Counted from the stretch's first letter, positions 45,521 through 54,440 are shown. The stretch is DNA of 64,000 nucleotides from Qipengyuania gaetbuli (GCF_009827315.1 NZ_WTYF01000004.1:1488001-1552000); one strand, 5' to 3'. A program made the numbers and translations. Notes: generated by a model from the letters alone, not told the origin.

Positions 45521-46702
45521 TTACAGGCCCGCAGCGTAATCGCGCAGCATGTGCTTGGCGATCTGCAGCTGGAGGATCTGCGTCGTGCCCTCGTAGATGC
45601 GGTAGATGCGCGCATCGCGGAAGAAGCGTTCGGCATCGTACTCGGCAAGGTAGCCCGCGCCGCCGTAAATCTGCACCACGCGGTCGACCACGCGGCCGCA
45701 CATTTCCGAAGCGAAGACCTTGAAGGCGGCAGCCTGCTTGATCGCGTTCTCGCCGCGATCGACGCGTGCGGTCACGTCCGCCATCATCGCCTCGGCCGCG
45801 TAGATCTCGGTCCAGCTTTCCGCGAGCATCTGCTGGATCAGCTGGAAATTGGCGATCGGTTCGCCGAACGCCTGCCGCTCGTTGGCATAGCGGATCGCGC
45901 TGTCGAGCGCGCGGCGCGCATAGCCCGTGCTGGCCGCGCCTACGGAAATGCGGCCATTGTCGAGGCTCATCATGGCAAAGCGGAAACCCTGCCCCGTCTC
46001 GCCGCCCAGCAGCGCCTCGCCCGGCACGTGTACGTCGTCGAGCATCACGTCGGAGATATGGCTGCCCGACTGGCCCATCTTCTTGTCCGGGCTGCCGGTC
46101 GAGATGCCCGGCGTGTCCATCGGCACGATGAAGGCCGACACATGCGCGTTCTTGGGCAGCGCCTCCTTCTCGGTGCGCGCCATGATCAGCGCGACGTCGG
46201 CGTGGGGGGCGTTGGTGATGTAGCGCTTGGTGCCGTTGAGGATCCAGCCGTTGCCGTCCGGATCGGGCCTGGCGAAGGTCTGCATCGCGGCGCTGTCGCT
46301 GCCGGAGCCCGGTTCGGTCAGGCCGAAACAGGCGATCGAGCCGCTGGCGATCTTCGGCCACCACTCGGCCTTCTGCGCTTCGGTACCGCCGTTCTTGATC
46401 GCGGAATTGAACATGCCGACATTGATCGAGAAGATCGAGCGGTAGGCCGGCGCGGCATAGGCCATGGTCTGCACCACTCGCGCATATTGCGTCACGTTCA
46501 GCCCTGCGCCGCCGTATTCCTCGGGCACGGTCAGGCCGAACAGGCCCATGTCCTTCATTTCGGCGAGGATATCGTCGGGGACCTTGTCGGTCTCGATCAC
46601 TTCCGCCTCGGCGGGGATCAGCCGTTCGCGGACATATCGTTCAAGCTGGTCGAGGAACTGGTCGAAAACGTCGGAATCCATGCCCGGGTTGACGGTCGAC
46701 AT
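45521..46702 (-). CDS. Acyl-CoA dehydrogenase
   Basis: This 393-residue flavoprotein has the family motifs CFGLTEPGSGSDSAAMQT, the FAD-binding MMSLDNGRISVGAAS and QIYGGAGYL, and the catalytic Glu in RIYEGTTQILQLQ. The ATG at 46702 has AGGAG 8 bp upstream. It is the first enzyme of the operon dehydrogenase - CoA-transferase - thiolase - hydratase, a complete beta-oxidation-like set for an unknown acid. The small lipoprotein gene upstream ends 6 bp before its start. Confidence 0.94.
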   Translation of the reverse strand: MSTVNPGMDSDVFDQFLDQLERYVRERLIPAEAEVIETDKVPDDILAEMKDMGLFGLTVPEEYGGAGLNVTQYARVVQTMAYAAPAYRSIFSINVGMFNSAIKNGGTEAQKAEWWPKIASGSIACFGLTEPGSGSDSAAMQTFARPDPDGNGWILNGTKRYITNAPHADVALIMARTEKEALPKNAHVSAFIVPMDTPGISTGSPDKKMGQSGSHISDVMLDDVHVPGEALLGGETGQGFRFAMMSLDNGRISVGAASTGYARRALDSAIRYANERQAFGEPIANFQLIQQMLAESWTEIYAAEAMMADVTARVDRGENAIKQAAAFKVFASEMCGRVVDRVVQIYGGAGYLAEYDAERFFRDARIYRIYEGTTQILQLQIAKHMLRDYAAGL

Positions 46703-46707
46703 GGGGC

Positions 46708-46908
46708 TCACTCCTCTTCCGGTAATTCTGTTTCGTTGTTCTCGGGTGCGACCTCGGTTTCCAGCCGCTGTTCGTCGAGCATGCTGGCGGCATCATCGAG
46801 CGCCTGCGCCTCTTCGACGCTGACAGGCTCGGGTCCTTCGTCACCGGCATCGCCGCAGGCGGCAAGCAGCAGGAGGGCGGGTGCGCAGGGGATCGCGAGT
46901 CGGGTCAT
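46708..46908 (-). CDS. Small acidic lipoprotein, 66 aa
   Basis: A signal with lipobox LLAAC (Cys18) is followed by an acidic 48-residue tail (VSVEEAQALDDAASMLDEQR and a Glu-rich end). It resembles the other small acidic lipoproteins here only in composition. It ends 6 bp before the acyl-CoA dehydrogenase start, so it may be the first gene of that operon. No family is recognised. Confidence 0.7.
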   Translation of the reverse strand: MTRLAIPCAPALLLLAACGDAGDEGPEPVSVEEAQALDDAASMLDEQRLETEVAPENNETELPEEE

Positions 46909-47000
46909 GGCGGCGAACCTATCGCCGCGCCGCGCCTGCGCAAAATCCCCTACGGCAAGGGAGCGGGCGGGCCCTGCGAGCAGGTCCGCCCGCCAGTCCA

Positions 47001-47288
47001 TTACTGGCCTTCCTCGGCCATCGCGTCCATCGCCGCTTCGGCGGTGGCGGCGGCATTGTCGCCAGCTTCCTCGATCGAGGCGGCTTCGGCGGCTTCCGCT
47101 GCGGCAGCGGTTTCCGAAACGTCGTTGGCCGAAGCGTCGGCGACCGGCTCTTCCGTCACTTCTTCGAGCGCTTCGTCGGCAGCGATTTCGACGGTGTCGG
47201 CTTCGGCTTCCGTCGATGCGTCGTCGGCGCTGCCGCAGGCGGCAAGGGCGAGCGAGGCGGTGGCGGCGGCAAGAATGCGGAACTTCAT
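47001..47288 (-). CDS. Small Ala/Glu-rich lipoprotein, 95 aa
   Basis: Signal and lipobox SLALAAC (Cys18) precede a mature stretch made mainly of Ala, Glu, Asp and Thr, ending AMDAMAEEGQ. It parallels the acidic lipoprotein at 40109. It is divergent from recQ with 129 bp between starts. Low complexity hides homology; a surface or periplasmic spacer role is a guess. Confidence 0.72.
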   Translation of the reverse strand: MKFRILAAATASLALAACGSADDASTEAEADTVEIAADEALEEVTEEPVADASANDVSETAAAAEAAEAASIEEAGDNAAATAEAAMDAMAEEGQ

Positions 47289-47417
47289 CTGTATCTCCTA
47301 TCGAACGCGCACGTCGGCGCGGGCGGAGGGTGGTTAATATGCCCTGCGCCCAAGGTCCAAGGGGAAAATGCATCTCCGCCGGTTGCGCCGCGCGAAGCCT
47401 GCCGCAAGAGGGGTGGC

Positions 47418-49202
47418 ATGTCCCCGCTTGCGACCTCCGAACTCGAACGCGCCCGCACGGCCCTGCGCGCGACTTTCGGCTTCGACGGGTTTCGCGGCCG
47501 GCAGGAGGACGTGGTGGAGCGGGTGCTGCACGGCCAGTCCACCCTGGCGGTCATGCCGACAGGGGCTGGCAAGTCGCTCACCTACCAGCTTCCCGCAGTC
47601 ATGCTCGAAGGGACCTGCGTGGTCATCAGCCCGCTGATTGCGCTGATGCACGACCAGTTGCGCAGCGCGCGGGCCAACGGCATCCGCGCCGCCACGCTGA
47701 CCAGTGCCGATGCCGACTGGCGCGAGACGCAGGACGCCTTCCGCGCAGGCGAGCTCGACCTGCTCTACGTCGCGCCCGAACGGGCCAGCCAGCAGGGCTT
47801 CCGCGACTTCCTCACCGCGGCGCCGATCGCCCTGTTCGCTGTGGACGAGGCGCATTGCGTCTCGGAATGGGGTCACGACTTCCGCCCCGACTACCGCATG
47901 CTGCGCCCGCTGATGGACCAGTTCCCGCAGGTTGCACGCCTTGCCCTGACCGCGACGGCGGACAGCCAGACGCGGCGCGACGTCATGGCCCAGCTCGGCA
48001 TTCCCGATGACGGGCTGGTGCTGGCAGGGTTCGACCGGCCGAACATCCGCTACGCGATCCGCCCGCGCGACAACCCGGTGCGCCAGATCGCCGATCTCAT
48101 GGCACGCCAGCCGGGTCCGGGCATCGTTTACGCGCAGACGCGCCGCAAGGTGGAGGAGCTTGCCGAAAAGCTGGCCGCGGCGACAGGTCGCAGCGTGCTG
48201 CCCTATCACGCGGGCCTGCCGGCGGAGACGCGCGCGGCGAACCAGGCCGCCTTCGTCGCCAGCGAGGACATGGTGATCGTGGCCACTATCGCCTTCGGCA
48301 TGGGCATCGACAAGCCGGACGTGCGCTTCGTCGCCCATGTCGGCGTACCCAAGTCGATCGAGGGCTATTACCAGGAAACGGGCCGCGCGGGGCGCGACGG
48401 CGATCCTTCGCTTGCGACGATGTTCTGGGGCGCGGGCGATTTCGCCACGGCGCGCCAGCGGCTGGCCGAAGTGCCCGAAGACCGCCGCAACGCCGAACGC
48501 GCCAGGCTCGACGCGCTTGCCGGGCTGGTCGAGACACCGCAGTGCCGCAGGGCCGTGCTGCTGCGCCATTTCGGGGAAGATCCGCCGGAGACTTGCGGCA
48601 ATTGCGACAATTGCCTCGACCCGCCTGCCGTGACCGATGCCACCGAGCTGGCGCGCAAGCTGCTTTCGGCGGTCTACCGCACCGGGCAGAGCTTCGGCAT
48701 GGGCCACCTCCAGAAGGTGCTGGTCGGCGCAGAAGACGAGCGCGTGCGCCAGCGCGGGCACGACCGCCTGAGCGTCTTCGGCATCGTCGAGGGCGAGGAG
48801 GCGCGCCTGCTCCAGCCGCTTGGCCGCGCGCTGCAGGCCCGCGGCGACCTCGTCCCGACCGAACACGGCGGGCTGGCGCTGGGCGGTGCCGCGCGCGAGA
48901 TCCTGAAGGGCGAGCGCGGGGTGGAAATCGTCGTGCCGCCGCGCCGTTCGCGTTCGCGCCGGGGCGATGCGGCAGCGAATCCCGTGGGCGATCCGCTGTT
49001 CGAGGCGCTGCGCGATTTGCGCCGCGAACTGGCGCAGGAAGCACAGGTCCCGCCCTATGTGATCTTCCACGATTCGACGCTGCGCGAAATGGCCGCATCG
49101 CGACCGTCGAGCCTTGCCGAACTCGGCCGGCTCGGCGGCGTCGGCGCGAAGAAGCTCGATGCCTATGGCGAGCGCTTCCTGAGGGAAATCGCGAATCATT
49201 GA
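47418..49202 (+). CDS. recQ: ATP-dependent DNA helicase RecQ
   Basis: RecQ unwinds recombination and stalled-fork structures. The 594-residue protein has Walker A PTGAGKS, DEAH-type VDEAHC, SEWGHDFRPDY, ATAD, and the helicase motif VI YYQETGRAGRDG. The RQC zinc cysteines follow (CRRAVLL...CGNCDNC), then an HRDC domain near residue 515. The ATG at 47418 starts just ahead of SPLATSELERA. Its stop codon overlaps the -35 element of the SPFH promoter. Confidence 0.95.
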   Translation: MSPLATSELERARTALRATFGFDGFRGRQEDVVERVLHGQSTLAVMPTGAGKSLTYQLPAVMLEGTCVVISPLIALMHDQLRSARANGIRAATLTSADADWRETQDAFRAGELDLLYVAPERASQQGFRDFLTAAPIALFAVDEAHCVSEWGHDFRPDYRMLRPLMDQFPQVARLALTATADSQTRRDVMAQLGIPDDGLVLAGFDRPNIRYAIRPRDNPVRQIADLMARQPGPGIVYAQTRRKVEELAEKLAAATGRSVLPYHAGLPAETRAANQAAFVASEDMVIVATIAFGMGIDKPDVRFVAHVGVPKSIEGYYQETGRAGRDGDPSLATMFWGAGDFATARQRLAEVPEDRRNAERARLDALAGLVETPQCRRAVLLRHFGEDPPETCGNCDNCLDPPAVTDATELARKLLSAVYRTGQSFGMGHLQKVLVGAEDERVRQRGHDRLSVFGIVEGEEARLLQPLGRALQARGDLVPTEHGGLALGGAAREILKGERGVEIVVPPRRSRSRRGDAAANPVGDPLFEALRDLRRELAQEAQVPPYVIFHDSTLREMAASRPSSLAELGRLGGVGAKKLDAYGERFLREIANH

Positions 49203-49245
49203 CGACCCGCATCTTTTGATATAATCATGATATCATAATTATATC
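49199..49245 (+). promoter_or_regulatory. Promoter and AT-rich operator of the SPFH operon
   Basis: A -35-like TTGACG (49199-49204) overlaps the recQ stop. Fifteen bases later comes TATAAT (49220-49225), inside a 28-bp inverted repeat (49218-49245) with 13 of 14 matching pairs. The repeat is all A/T except six bases, striking in this GC-rich window. A strong AAGGAG follows at 49247. A repressor binding the repeat would block the -10 box; the small ribbon-helix-helix protein of the operon is a candidate. Confidence 0.65.
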
Positions 49246-49258
49246 GAAGGAGTGTGAG

Positions 49259-50170
49259 ATGTCCGTCGAACTAACAGGGATGAAGACAAGCCGCGAAAGC
49301 GTGGCCACGAGTTACAACGGCTATGTGATGCTGCTGGTGCTGGTTGCACTGATCGCATTGCTGGCATTCGTATTGCCGGGCATGGCGCCCGAAAGCGGGG
49401 CATCGAAGGGCGCGAAGATCCTCTTCGTGGGCTCGCTGGTGTTCTCGGTCACCGCGGTACTGGTCATTTCGGCCGGCTTCTTCATGATCCAGCCGAACCA
49501 GGCCGTGGTGATCACGCTGTTCGGCGAATACAAGGGATCGGAGCGGACCGAGGGGCTGCGCTGGATCTGGCCGTGGATGGGGCGCAACAAGATTTCCGCC
49601 CGCGCGCACAACGTCCATTCGGAACGCGTGAAGATCAACGACCTGCGCGGCAACCCGATCGAGATCGCCTGCAACGTCGTATGGCGCGTGCGCGACACCG
49701 CGCAGGCCAGCTTCGACGTCGACGATTACAAGGAGTTCGTGAACATCCAGATCGAGGCGGGCCTCCGCACGGTCGGTTCGCGCCACCCCTATGACGATTT
49801 CGAAGGCGAGGAAGTGACGCTGCGCGGCGGCGCGGAAACCGTGAACCGCGAGCTGCTGGAAGAACTGAACGACCGGCTCAAGGTCGCCGGCGTCGTAGTC
49901 GACGAGGCGGGCCTCACCCACCTCGCCTATGCCAGCGAGATCGCCAGCGCGATGCTCAAACGCCAGCAGGCCGATGCGGTGATCGCGGCACGCGCTAAGA
50001 TCGTGCTCGGCGCGGTGGGCATGGTCGAGGATGCGCTGACCAAACTGGCACAGGACGATATCGTCCACCTCGACGACGAACGCCGGGCTGCCATGGTCTC
50101 GAACCTGCTCGTCGTGCTGTGCGGCGAGAAGGACGCCCATCCGGTGGTGAACGCCGGTTCGATCTACTGA
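49259..50170 (+). CDS. SPFH/band 7 domain membrane protein
   Basis: Two membrane helices (about residues 22-42 and 53-75) are followed by a band-7/SPFH domain with [38 protein letters not shown] and a C-terminal helical part ([20 protein letters not shown]). Such proteins form membrane microdomain scaffolds or modulate proteases. The AAGGAG ribosome site is 6 bp before the ATG. It is the first gene of an operon with a ribbon-helix-helix protein and a small membrane protein. Confidence 0.9.
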   Translation: MSVELTGMKTSRESVATSYNGYVMLLVLVALIALLAFVLPGMAPESGASKGAKILFVGSLVFSVTAVLVISAGFFMIQPNQAVVITLFGEYKGSERTEGLRWIWPWMGRNKISARAHNVHSERVKINDLRGNPIEIACNVVWRVRDTAQASFDVDDYKEFVNIQIEAGLRTVGSRHPYDDFEGEEVTLRGGAETVNRELLEELNDRLKVAGVVVDEAGLTHLAYASEIASAMLKRQQADAVIAARAKIVLGAVGMVEDALTKLAQDDIVHLDDERRAAMVSNLLVVLCGEKDAHPVVNAGSIY

Positions 50171-50193
50171 TCGGCGCCTGACGGAGAGGCCTC

Positions 50194-50397
50194 GTGGCCA
50201 AAGCACCAGCAAAGAAAGCCTTCGCCTTGCGTCTCGATCCGGCAGTCCATGCCGCGATCGAGCGCCTGGCGGCAGACGAACTCAGGAGCGCCAACGCGCA
50301 GATCGAGATGCTGCTGCGCGAAGCGCTGGAGCGGCGCGGGATCAGGGTGAAGACCAGCCCGCAGCCCCAGCGCGGACGGCCTGCCAGGGAGGATTGA
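50194..50397 (+). CDS. Arc/CopG-like ribbon-helix-helix DNA-binding protein, 67 aa
   Basis: The core FALRLDPAVHAAIERLAADELRSANAQIEMLL matches the strand-helix-helix of Arc-type regulators. The basic C-terminal tail ends RGRPARED. It starts with GTG after GGAG and lies 23 bp after the SPFH gene. There is no toxin-like gene beside it, so it looks like an operon regulator rather than half of a toxin-antitoxin pair. Confidence 0.85.
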   Translation: MAKAPAKKAFALRLDPAVHAAIERLAADELRSANAQIEMLLREALERRGIRVKTSPQPQRGRPARED

Positions 50398-50399
50398 GG

Positions 50400-50660
50400 A
50401 TGAGCAAGGAAGACCAAGGCTGGTTCGCTCCGAAACGCTACGGATACGGCGCGGGCCTGCCGATCGCGTGGCAGGGTTGGGCGCTGCTTATCGGCTACAT
50501 CGCGATCGCCCTCTCGGTGGCACTGCTCATCGAATGGGATGCCGAGATCGGAGGGGCGACGGGCTTTGCCATCTTCTTCGTCGCGACAATCGCCCTCATG
50601 TACATCGCCAAGGCCAAGACTCGTGGCGGCTGGAAGTGGCGTTGGGGCGGGGACGATTGA
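50400..50660 (+). CDS. Small membrane protein of the SPFH operon, 86 aa
   Basis: The N-terminal stretch QGWFAPKRYGYGAGLPIAWQGW precedes two membrane helices (about residues 28-48 and 52-70), and the C-terminus is rich in Gly, Trp, Arg and Lys (KTRGGWKWRWGG). The ATG at 50400 is 2 bp after the preceding stop. The pattern suggests a conserved partner of the SPFH protein; no family name is recalled. Confidence 0.8.
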   Translation: MSKEDQGWFAPKRYGYGAGLPIAWQGWALLIGYIAIALSVALLIEWDAEIGGATGFAIFFVATIALMYIAKAKTRGGWKWRWGGDD

Positions 50661-50692
50661 TTTCGGCCGTCGCGGAGGGCAGTCTTTCCGCG

Positions 50693-51706
50693 ATGTTAAC
50701 CATTATCTCCTATGCAAAAGTGATGGTTTCGCCTTTCGCCCTTGCCGCCGAACGCTTGCCGCGCTGGTTCGTCGGCGGCGTCGCGGCATTTGCCGTCGCG
50801 GCCATCCCGCTTGCCGCGGTCATGGCGCAGCCGGCTTCTTCAAGCTTTACCATCGCGGCAACAGGCCAGGGCTTCTCCAGCCTGCAAGCGGCAGTCGATG
50901 CCGTGGGTGACGGCGATGCGGCGATCCTCATCGCTCCCGGCATCCACGAACAATGCGCTATCCAGCGCTCGGGCCGCATCGAATACCGCGCGCAAGAACC
51001 GGGCCGGACAGTGCTCAACGGCACGATCTGCGAAGGCAAGGCCGCACTGGTCCTGCGCGGCAAAGCGGCGCGTGTCACGGGCCTCACCTTCACCAACATG
51101 CGCGTGCCCGAGAAGAACGGTGCGGGCATCCGGCTCGAAAACGGCACGCTGGACGTGAGCCAGAGCTGGTTCCGCGACAGCGAACAGGGCATCCTGACCG
51201 TCAACGGCAAGCAGAGCCGCATCACCATCGACAAGTCGACCTTCACCCGTCTCGGCACCTGCGAAGGACGCGGCGGCTGCGCACATTCGATCTACATCGG
51301 CGATTATGGCGAACTGGTCGTCACCCGCAGCCGGTTCGAGGAAGGGCGCGGCGGCCATTATGTGAAGTCGCGCGCCTCGCGGAACACGATTTCCGACAAT
51401 AGCTTCGACGATACCGGCGGTCGCGGCACCAACTACATGATCGACCTGCCCTCCGGCGGTGCGGGATCGATCACCGGCAACTGGTTCGTTCAGGGCAAGG
51501 ACAAGGAAAACTGGTCGACCCTGATCGCCGTTGGAGCGGAAGGCGCGAAATATTCCTCCGACGGCCTCGTCATAGAGGGCAACGATGCCCGCCTTGCGCC
51601 CGGCATCACTCGTCAACCGGTATTCGTGGCAGACTGGACGGGCGACCGGCTGGCTATCGGCAGGAATGCGCTCGGCCCCAATCTCAAGCCGTTCGAAACC
51701 CGCTGA
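50693..51706 (+). CDS. Exported right-handed parallel beta-helix protein
   Basis: A membrane or signal segment (about residues 20-45) precedes a repeated coil region with IRLENGTLDVSQSWFRDS, ITIDKSTFTRL and LVVTRSRFEEGRGG-type turns, as in pectate-lyase-like beta-helices. Enzyme residues are not evident. The ATG at 50693 has no close ribosome site (GGAGG lies about 15 bp upstream), so translation may be weak or the start may lie elsewhere. Function unknown; probably periplasmic or surface. Confidence 0.75.
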   Translation: MLTIISYAKVMVSPFALAAERLPRWFVGGVAAFAVAAIPLAAVMAQPASSSFTIAATGQGFSSLQAAVDAVGDGDAAILIAPGIHEQCAIQRSGRIEYRAQEPGRTVLNGTICEGKAALVLRGKAARVTGLTFTNMRVPEKNGAGIRLENGTLDVSQSWFRDSEQGILTVNGKQSRITIDKSTFTRLGTCEGRGGCAHSIYIGDYGELVVTRSRFEEGRGGHYVKSRASRNTISDNSFDDTGGRGTNYMIDLPSGGAGSITGNWFVQGKDKENWSTLIAVGAEGAKYSSDGLVIEGNDARLAPGITRQPVFVADWTGDRLAIGRNALGPNLKPFETR

Positions 51707-51754
51707 GGAACGCCTCTGCCCCTACACCCGTTCTTGGGTCGAGGAGTTAGGACC

Positions 51755-52018
51755 ATGGCAGGCGGATGGGCGCGCGACGGCGCGGTTCAGGACCAGATCG
51801 ACGACACGGTGAGCGACGCAGTGAGGGCTGCACGCGCGCGAATGCCGCGCGGGGAAAGCGCCGAATATTGCGACGAATGCGGCGAGCAAATCCCGGAGAA
51901 ACGCCGCGAGGCCCTGCCGGGCGTGCGCACCTGTGTCGCGTGCCAGTCGGGCCGCGATACAGCGGTTCGCCATTCGGCGATAAACCGGCGCGGCAGCAAG
52001 GACAGCCAGTTGCGCTGA
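51755..52018 (+). CDS. DksA/TraR family C4 zinc-finger protein, 87 aa
   Basis: The C-terminal zinc finger is CDECGEQIPEKRREALPG followed by TCVACQ (Cys-x2-Cys-x17-Cys-x2-Cys). The short N-terminal helix (VQDQIDDTVSDAVRAARA) gives a TraR-like size rather than full DksA. Such proteins bind RNA polymerase near the secondary channel. The ATG at 51755 follows AGGA. It is encoded between the beta-helix protein and psd. Confidence 0.87.
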   Translation: MAGGWARDGAVQDQIDDTVSDAVRAARARMPRGESAEYCDECGEQIPEKRREALPGVRTCVACQSGRDTAVRHSAINRRGSKDSQLR

Positions 52019-52046
52019 AGCGCGATTGCGTCCACGGCGCTCCCCC

Positions 52047-52889
52047 ATGTCCTCACCCTTCATCTGGCTCCAGCATATCCTGCCGCATCACGCGGTCTCG
52101 CGTTCGGCAGGGGCGCTCGCCTCGAGCGAAGTGCCCTGGCTGAAAGACCTGATGATCCGCCGCTTCATCGACGCCTATGACGTCGACATGGGAGAGGCGG
52201 CGCGCGGCATCGGCGAATTCCGCAGCTTCAACGACTTCTTCACCCGCGAACTGAAGCCCGGCGCCCGCCCGCTGGCTGATGCGGAGGAGTTCATCCTGTC
52301 TCCTGCCGACGGCGCGATCAGCCAGATCGGGCGCGTGGAAGAGGGACGCATCTTCCAGGCCAAGGGCAGGCACTTCACGGCAACGCAGCTCCTGGGCGGC
52401 GATACCGAGGCGGCAGCGCGCTTCGAAGGCGGCGCCTTTGCCACCATCTATCTCAGCCCGCGCGATTATCACCGCGTTCACATGCCCGCAGCCGGAACGC
52501 TGGCATCGGCAACCTATGTTCCCGGTGAACTGTTTTCGGTGAACCAGGTCACGGCGGAGAATGTCGACGGCCTGTTCGCCCGCAACGAGAGGCTTGCCTG
52601 CCTGTTCGACGGGCCCGACGGCAGCTTTGCCAGCGTCATGGTTGGCGCAATGATTGTCGCAGGTATCGAGACCGTGTGGTCGGGGCTGGAAGAAACTCAT
52701 TCGCCCCGGCTCAAGCGCCGCGATTTCCAATCGGACGAACATCGGTTCGCCGCTGGCGACGAGATGGGCCGCTTTATCCTCGGCTCGACCGTGGTGCTGC
52801 TTTTCGAACCGGGCAAGGTCGAATGGCTGGCCGAGTTCAAGCCCGGCGACGCCGTCCGCATGGGGCAGGCGCTGGGCCGGCGCCTCTAG
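52047..52889 (+). CDS. psd: Phosphatidylserine decarboxylase, pro-enzyme
   Basis: Psd makes phosphatidylethanolamine from phosphatidylserine. The 280-residue protein shows the self-cleavage LGST motif with pyruvoyl-forming Ser247, plus FFTRELKPGARPL and DYHRVHMPAAGTL. Cleavage before Ser247 would give a large beta and a small alpha chain. The matching pssA gene is not in the window. Its stop overlaps the convergent acetyltransferase gene by 4 bp. Confidence 0.95.
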   Translation: MSSPFIWLQHILPHHAVSRSAGALASSEVPWLKDLMIRRFIDAYDVDMGEAARGIGEFRSFNDFFTRELKPGARPLADAEEFILSPADGAISQIGRVEEGRIFQAKGRHFTATQLLGGDTEAAARFEGGAFATIYLSPRDYHRVHMPAAGTLASATYVPGELFSVNQVTAENVDGLFARNERLACLFDGPDGSFASVMVGAMIVAGIETVWSGLEETHSPRLKRRDFQSDEHRFAAGDEMGRFILGSTVVLLFEPGKVEWLAEFKPGDAVRMGQALGRRL

Positions 52890-53386
52890 CCGAAGGCGGG
52901 CACGTAGCGCACGACGCCGTTCGGCGCGGGGCTATCCAGTACCAGCCGCTGGAAGTATTCCGGCGGCGGCCCCGGATATTGCAAATGCGGGTCGTGCTCG
53001 AACCCGAAGCGGCCATAATAGTCCGGGCTGCCAAGCAGCACGATGCCTTTCGCACCCTTGGCCCGCATGTCCGCGATCCCGCGCCTGACCAGCGCCGAGC
53101 CGATGCCCTGCCCGTGTAGCTCGGGCCAGACGCTGACCGGGCCGAGGCCGTACCAGTCCCGCGTCCCGTCCGAGATCGCGACTCGGGAGAAAGCGATGTG
53201 GCCGACGATCCGTGTTCCGTCTTCGGCAACCAGCGATAGGGTCAGGTCGCCCTCGTTCCGCAGCGCATCGACGAGGTCCTGCTCGTCCCCCTCGCTGAAC
53301 GGCATGTCGCGAAAGGCAGCCTCGGTGAGTTCGTGGATGACCGCCTCGTCACCGTCGCGCTCCGGCCGGATGGTGATCGCGCTCAT
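52886..53386 (-). CDS. GNAT family N-acetyltransferase
   Basis: The 166-residue protein has the YhbS-type GNAT pattern: acetyl-CoA-binding HGQGIGSALVRRGIADMRAKGA and the FGFEHDPHL turn. The acceptor cannot be told from sequence. It lies 3 bp after ribA on the minus strand, so translation may be coupled, and ends in 4-bp overlap with psd. Confidence 0.88.
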   Translation of the reverse strand: MSAITIRPERDGDEAVIHELTEAAFRDMPFSEGDEQDLVDALRNEGDLTLSLVAEDGTRIVGHIAFSRVAISDGTRDWYGLGPVSVWPELHGQGIGSALVRRGIADMRAKGAKGIVLLGSPDYYGRFGFEHDPHLQYPGPPPEYFQRLVLDSPAPNGVVRYVPAFG

Positions 53387-54405
53387 GGCAGCAAATGGCC
53401 CGCCCGGTCGCGCTTGGTTGCAAGGTAGCGGGCGTTGTGCGGGTTGTCCGGCAGGGCGTGCGGCACACGCTCGGTAATGCTGACACCGTGGGCGGCGAGC
53501 GCATCGACCTTGGCCGGATTGTTCGTCATCAGCCGGATATCGCGCACGCCGAGCAGGTCGAGCATGCGCGCAGCCGTGGGAAAATCGCGCGCCTCGTCCG
53601 GCAGGCCGAGACGGGTGTTTGCGTCGACCGTGTCGAAGCCCTGGTCCTGCAGGCGGTAAGCGCGCAGCTTGTTGATCAAACCGATGCCGCGCCCTTCCTG
53701 GCGCATGTAGAGCAGGACGCCCCAGCCGCCCTCGCCCGCTTCATGGGCCATCGCATGGAGCGCAGCGTCAAGCTGTGGGCCGCAATCGCACTTCAAGCTG
53801 CCGAGCACGTCACCGGTCAGGCATTCGGAATGCAGCCGCACTAGCGGCGGACGGTCCGACCGCTCCTTTCCGATGACGAGCGCCACGTGTTCGCGCGTAT
53901 CGTCCGGACTGCGGAATGCGACGATCTTCGCTTCGGGAGCCGCTTTAACCGGCAAGTGCGCACGCGAGGCGATCCGCAGTGCCTGCGCGTCCGAGAATTC
54001 CGCAAGGTCGGCCGCTTCGAGCGCGACCGGTTCTCCCGCTCCGACCGGATCGACCAGGAAGGCGGGCAGGATTCCGGCAATGCGCGCCAGTTCGAGCGCC
54101 GCGCGGGCCTGTTCTTCCCATGCGAACGGCATGGCCTTGAACGGGCCTTTCATCGGGGCATTGAGGTCGAGCGCAGGGTCCGCAGCCGCCAATGCGTGCG
54201 CCAGGTCGAAACCTTCCGCCCCGCGCAGCAGCACGGGCTGGCGCGGAACTGCCGCTTCACGCTGGTTCGCCAGCTTGAGCGTTGCCGCCCGGCTCGCGGA
54301 AATTAGCATGGTGTCGCCCGACACTTCGCCAAACGCCGTCTCCACCGGCTGGAGCAGCGGCGCACCCGCGATCGCCAGCGGCCAGCCATGGCGGAGCGCG
54401 TCCAC
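53383..54405 (-). CDS. ribA: GTP cyclohydrolase II (riboflavin synthesis)
   Basis: RibA opens GTP to the first riboflavin intermediate. The C-terminal 200 residues carry the zinc site (SECLTGDVLGSLKCDCGPQL) and RQEGRGIGLINKLRAYRLQDQGFDTVDAN. The N-terminal 140 residues are an extra domain seen in sphingomonad RibA. A GTG at 54405 gives 340 residues but has a poor ribosome site. A CTG at 54444 overlapping the xth stop has GGAG at 8 bp and adds 13 residues that continue the frame. Confidence 0.9.
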   Translation of the reverse strand: MDALRHGWPLAIAGAPLLQPVETAFGEVSGDTMLISASRAATLKLANQREAAVPRQPVLLRGAEGFDLAHALAAADPALDLNAPMKGPFKAMPFAWEEQARAALELARIAGILPAFLVDPVGAGEPVALEAADLAEFSDAQALRIASRAHLPVKAAPEAKIVAFRSPDDTREHVALVIGKERSDRPPLVRLHSECLTGDVLGSLKCDCGPQLDAALHAMAHEAGEGGWGVLLYMRQEGRGIGLINKLRAYRLQDQGFDTVDANTRLGLPDEARDFPTAARMLDLLGVRDIRLMTNNPAKVDALAAHGVSITERVPHALPDNPHNARYLATKRDRAGHLLP

Positions 54406-54440
54406 CGCCTGCGCCGCGCGGCGGGAAGGCGAGGCTGCGT

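Noticed and set aside
50194..50397. Toxin-antitoxin reading of the ribbon-helix-helix gene.
   Set aside because: No toxin-like gene lies beside it and it is embedded in the SPFH operon.
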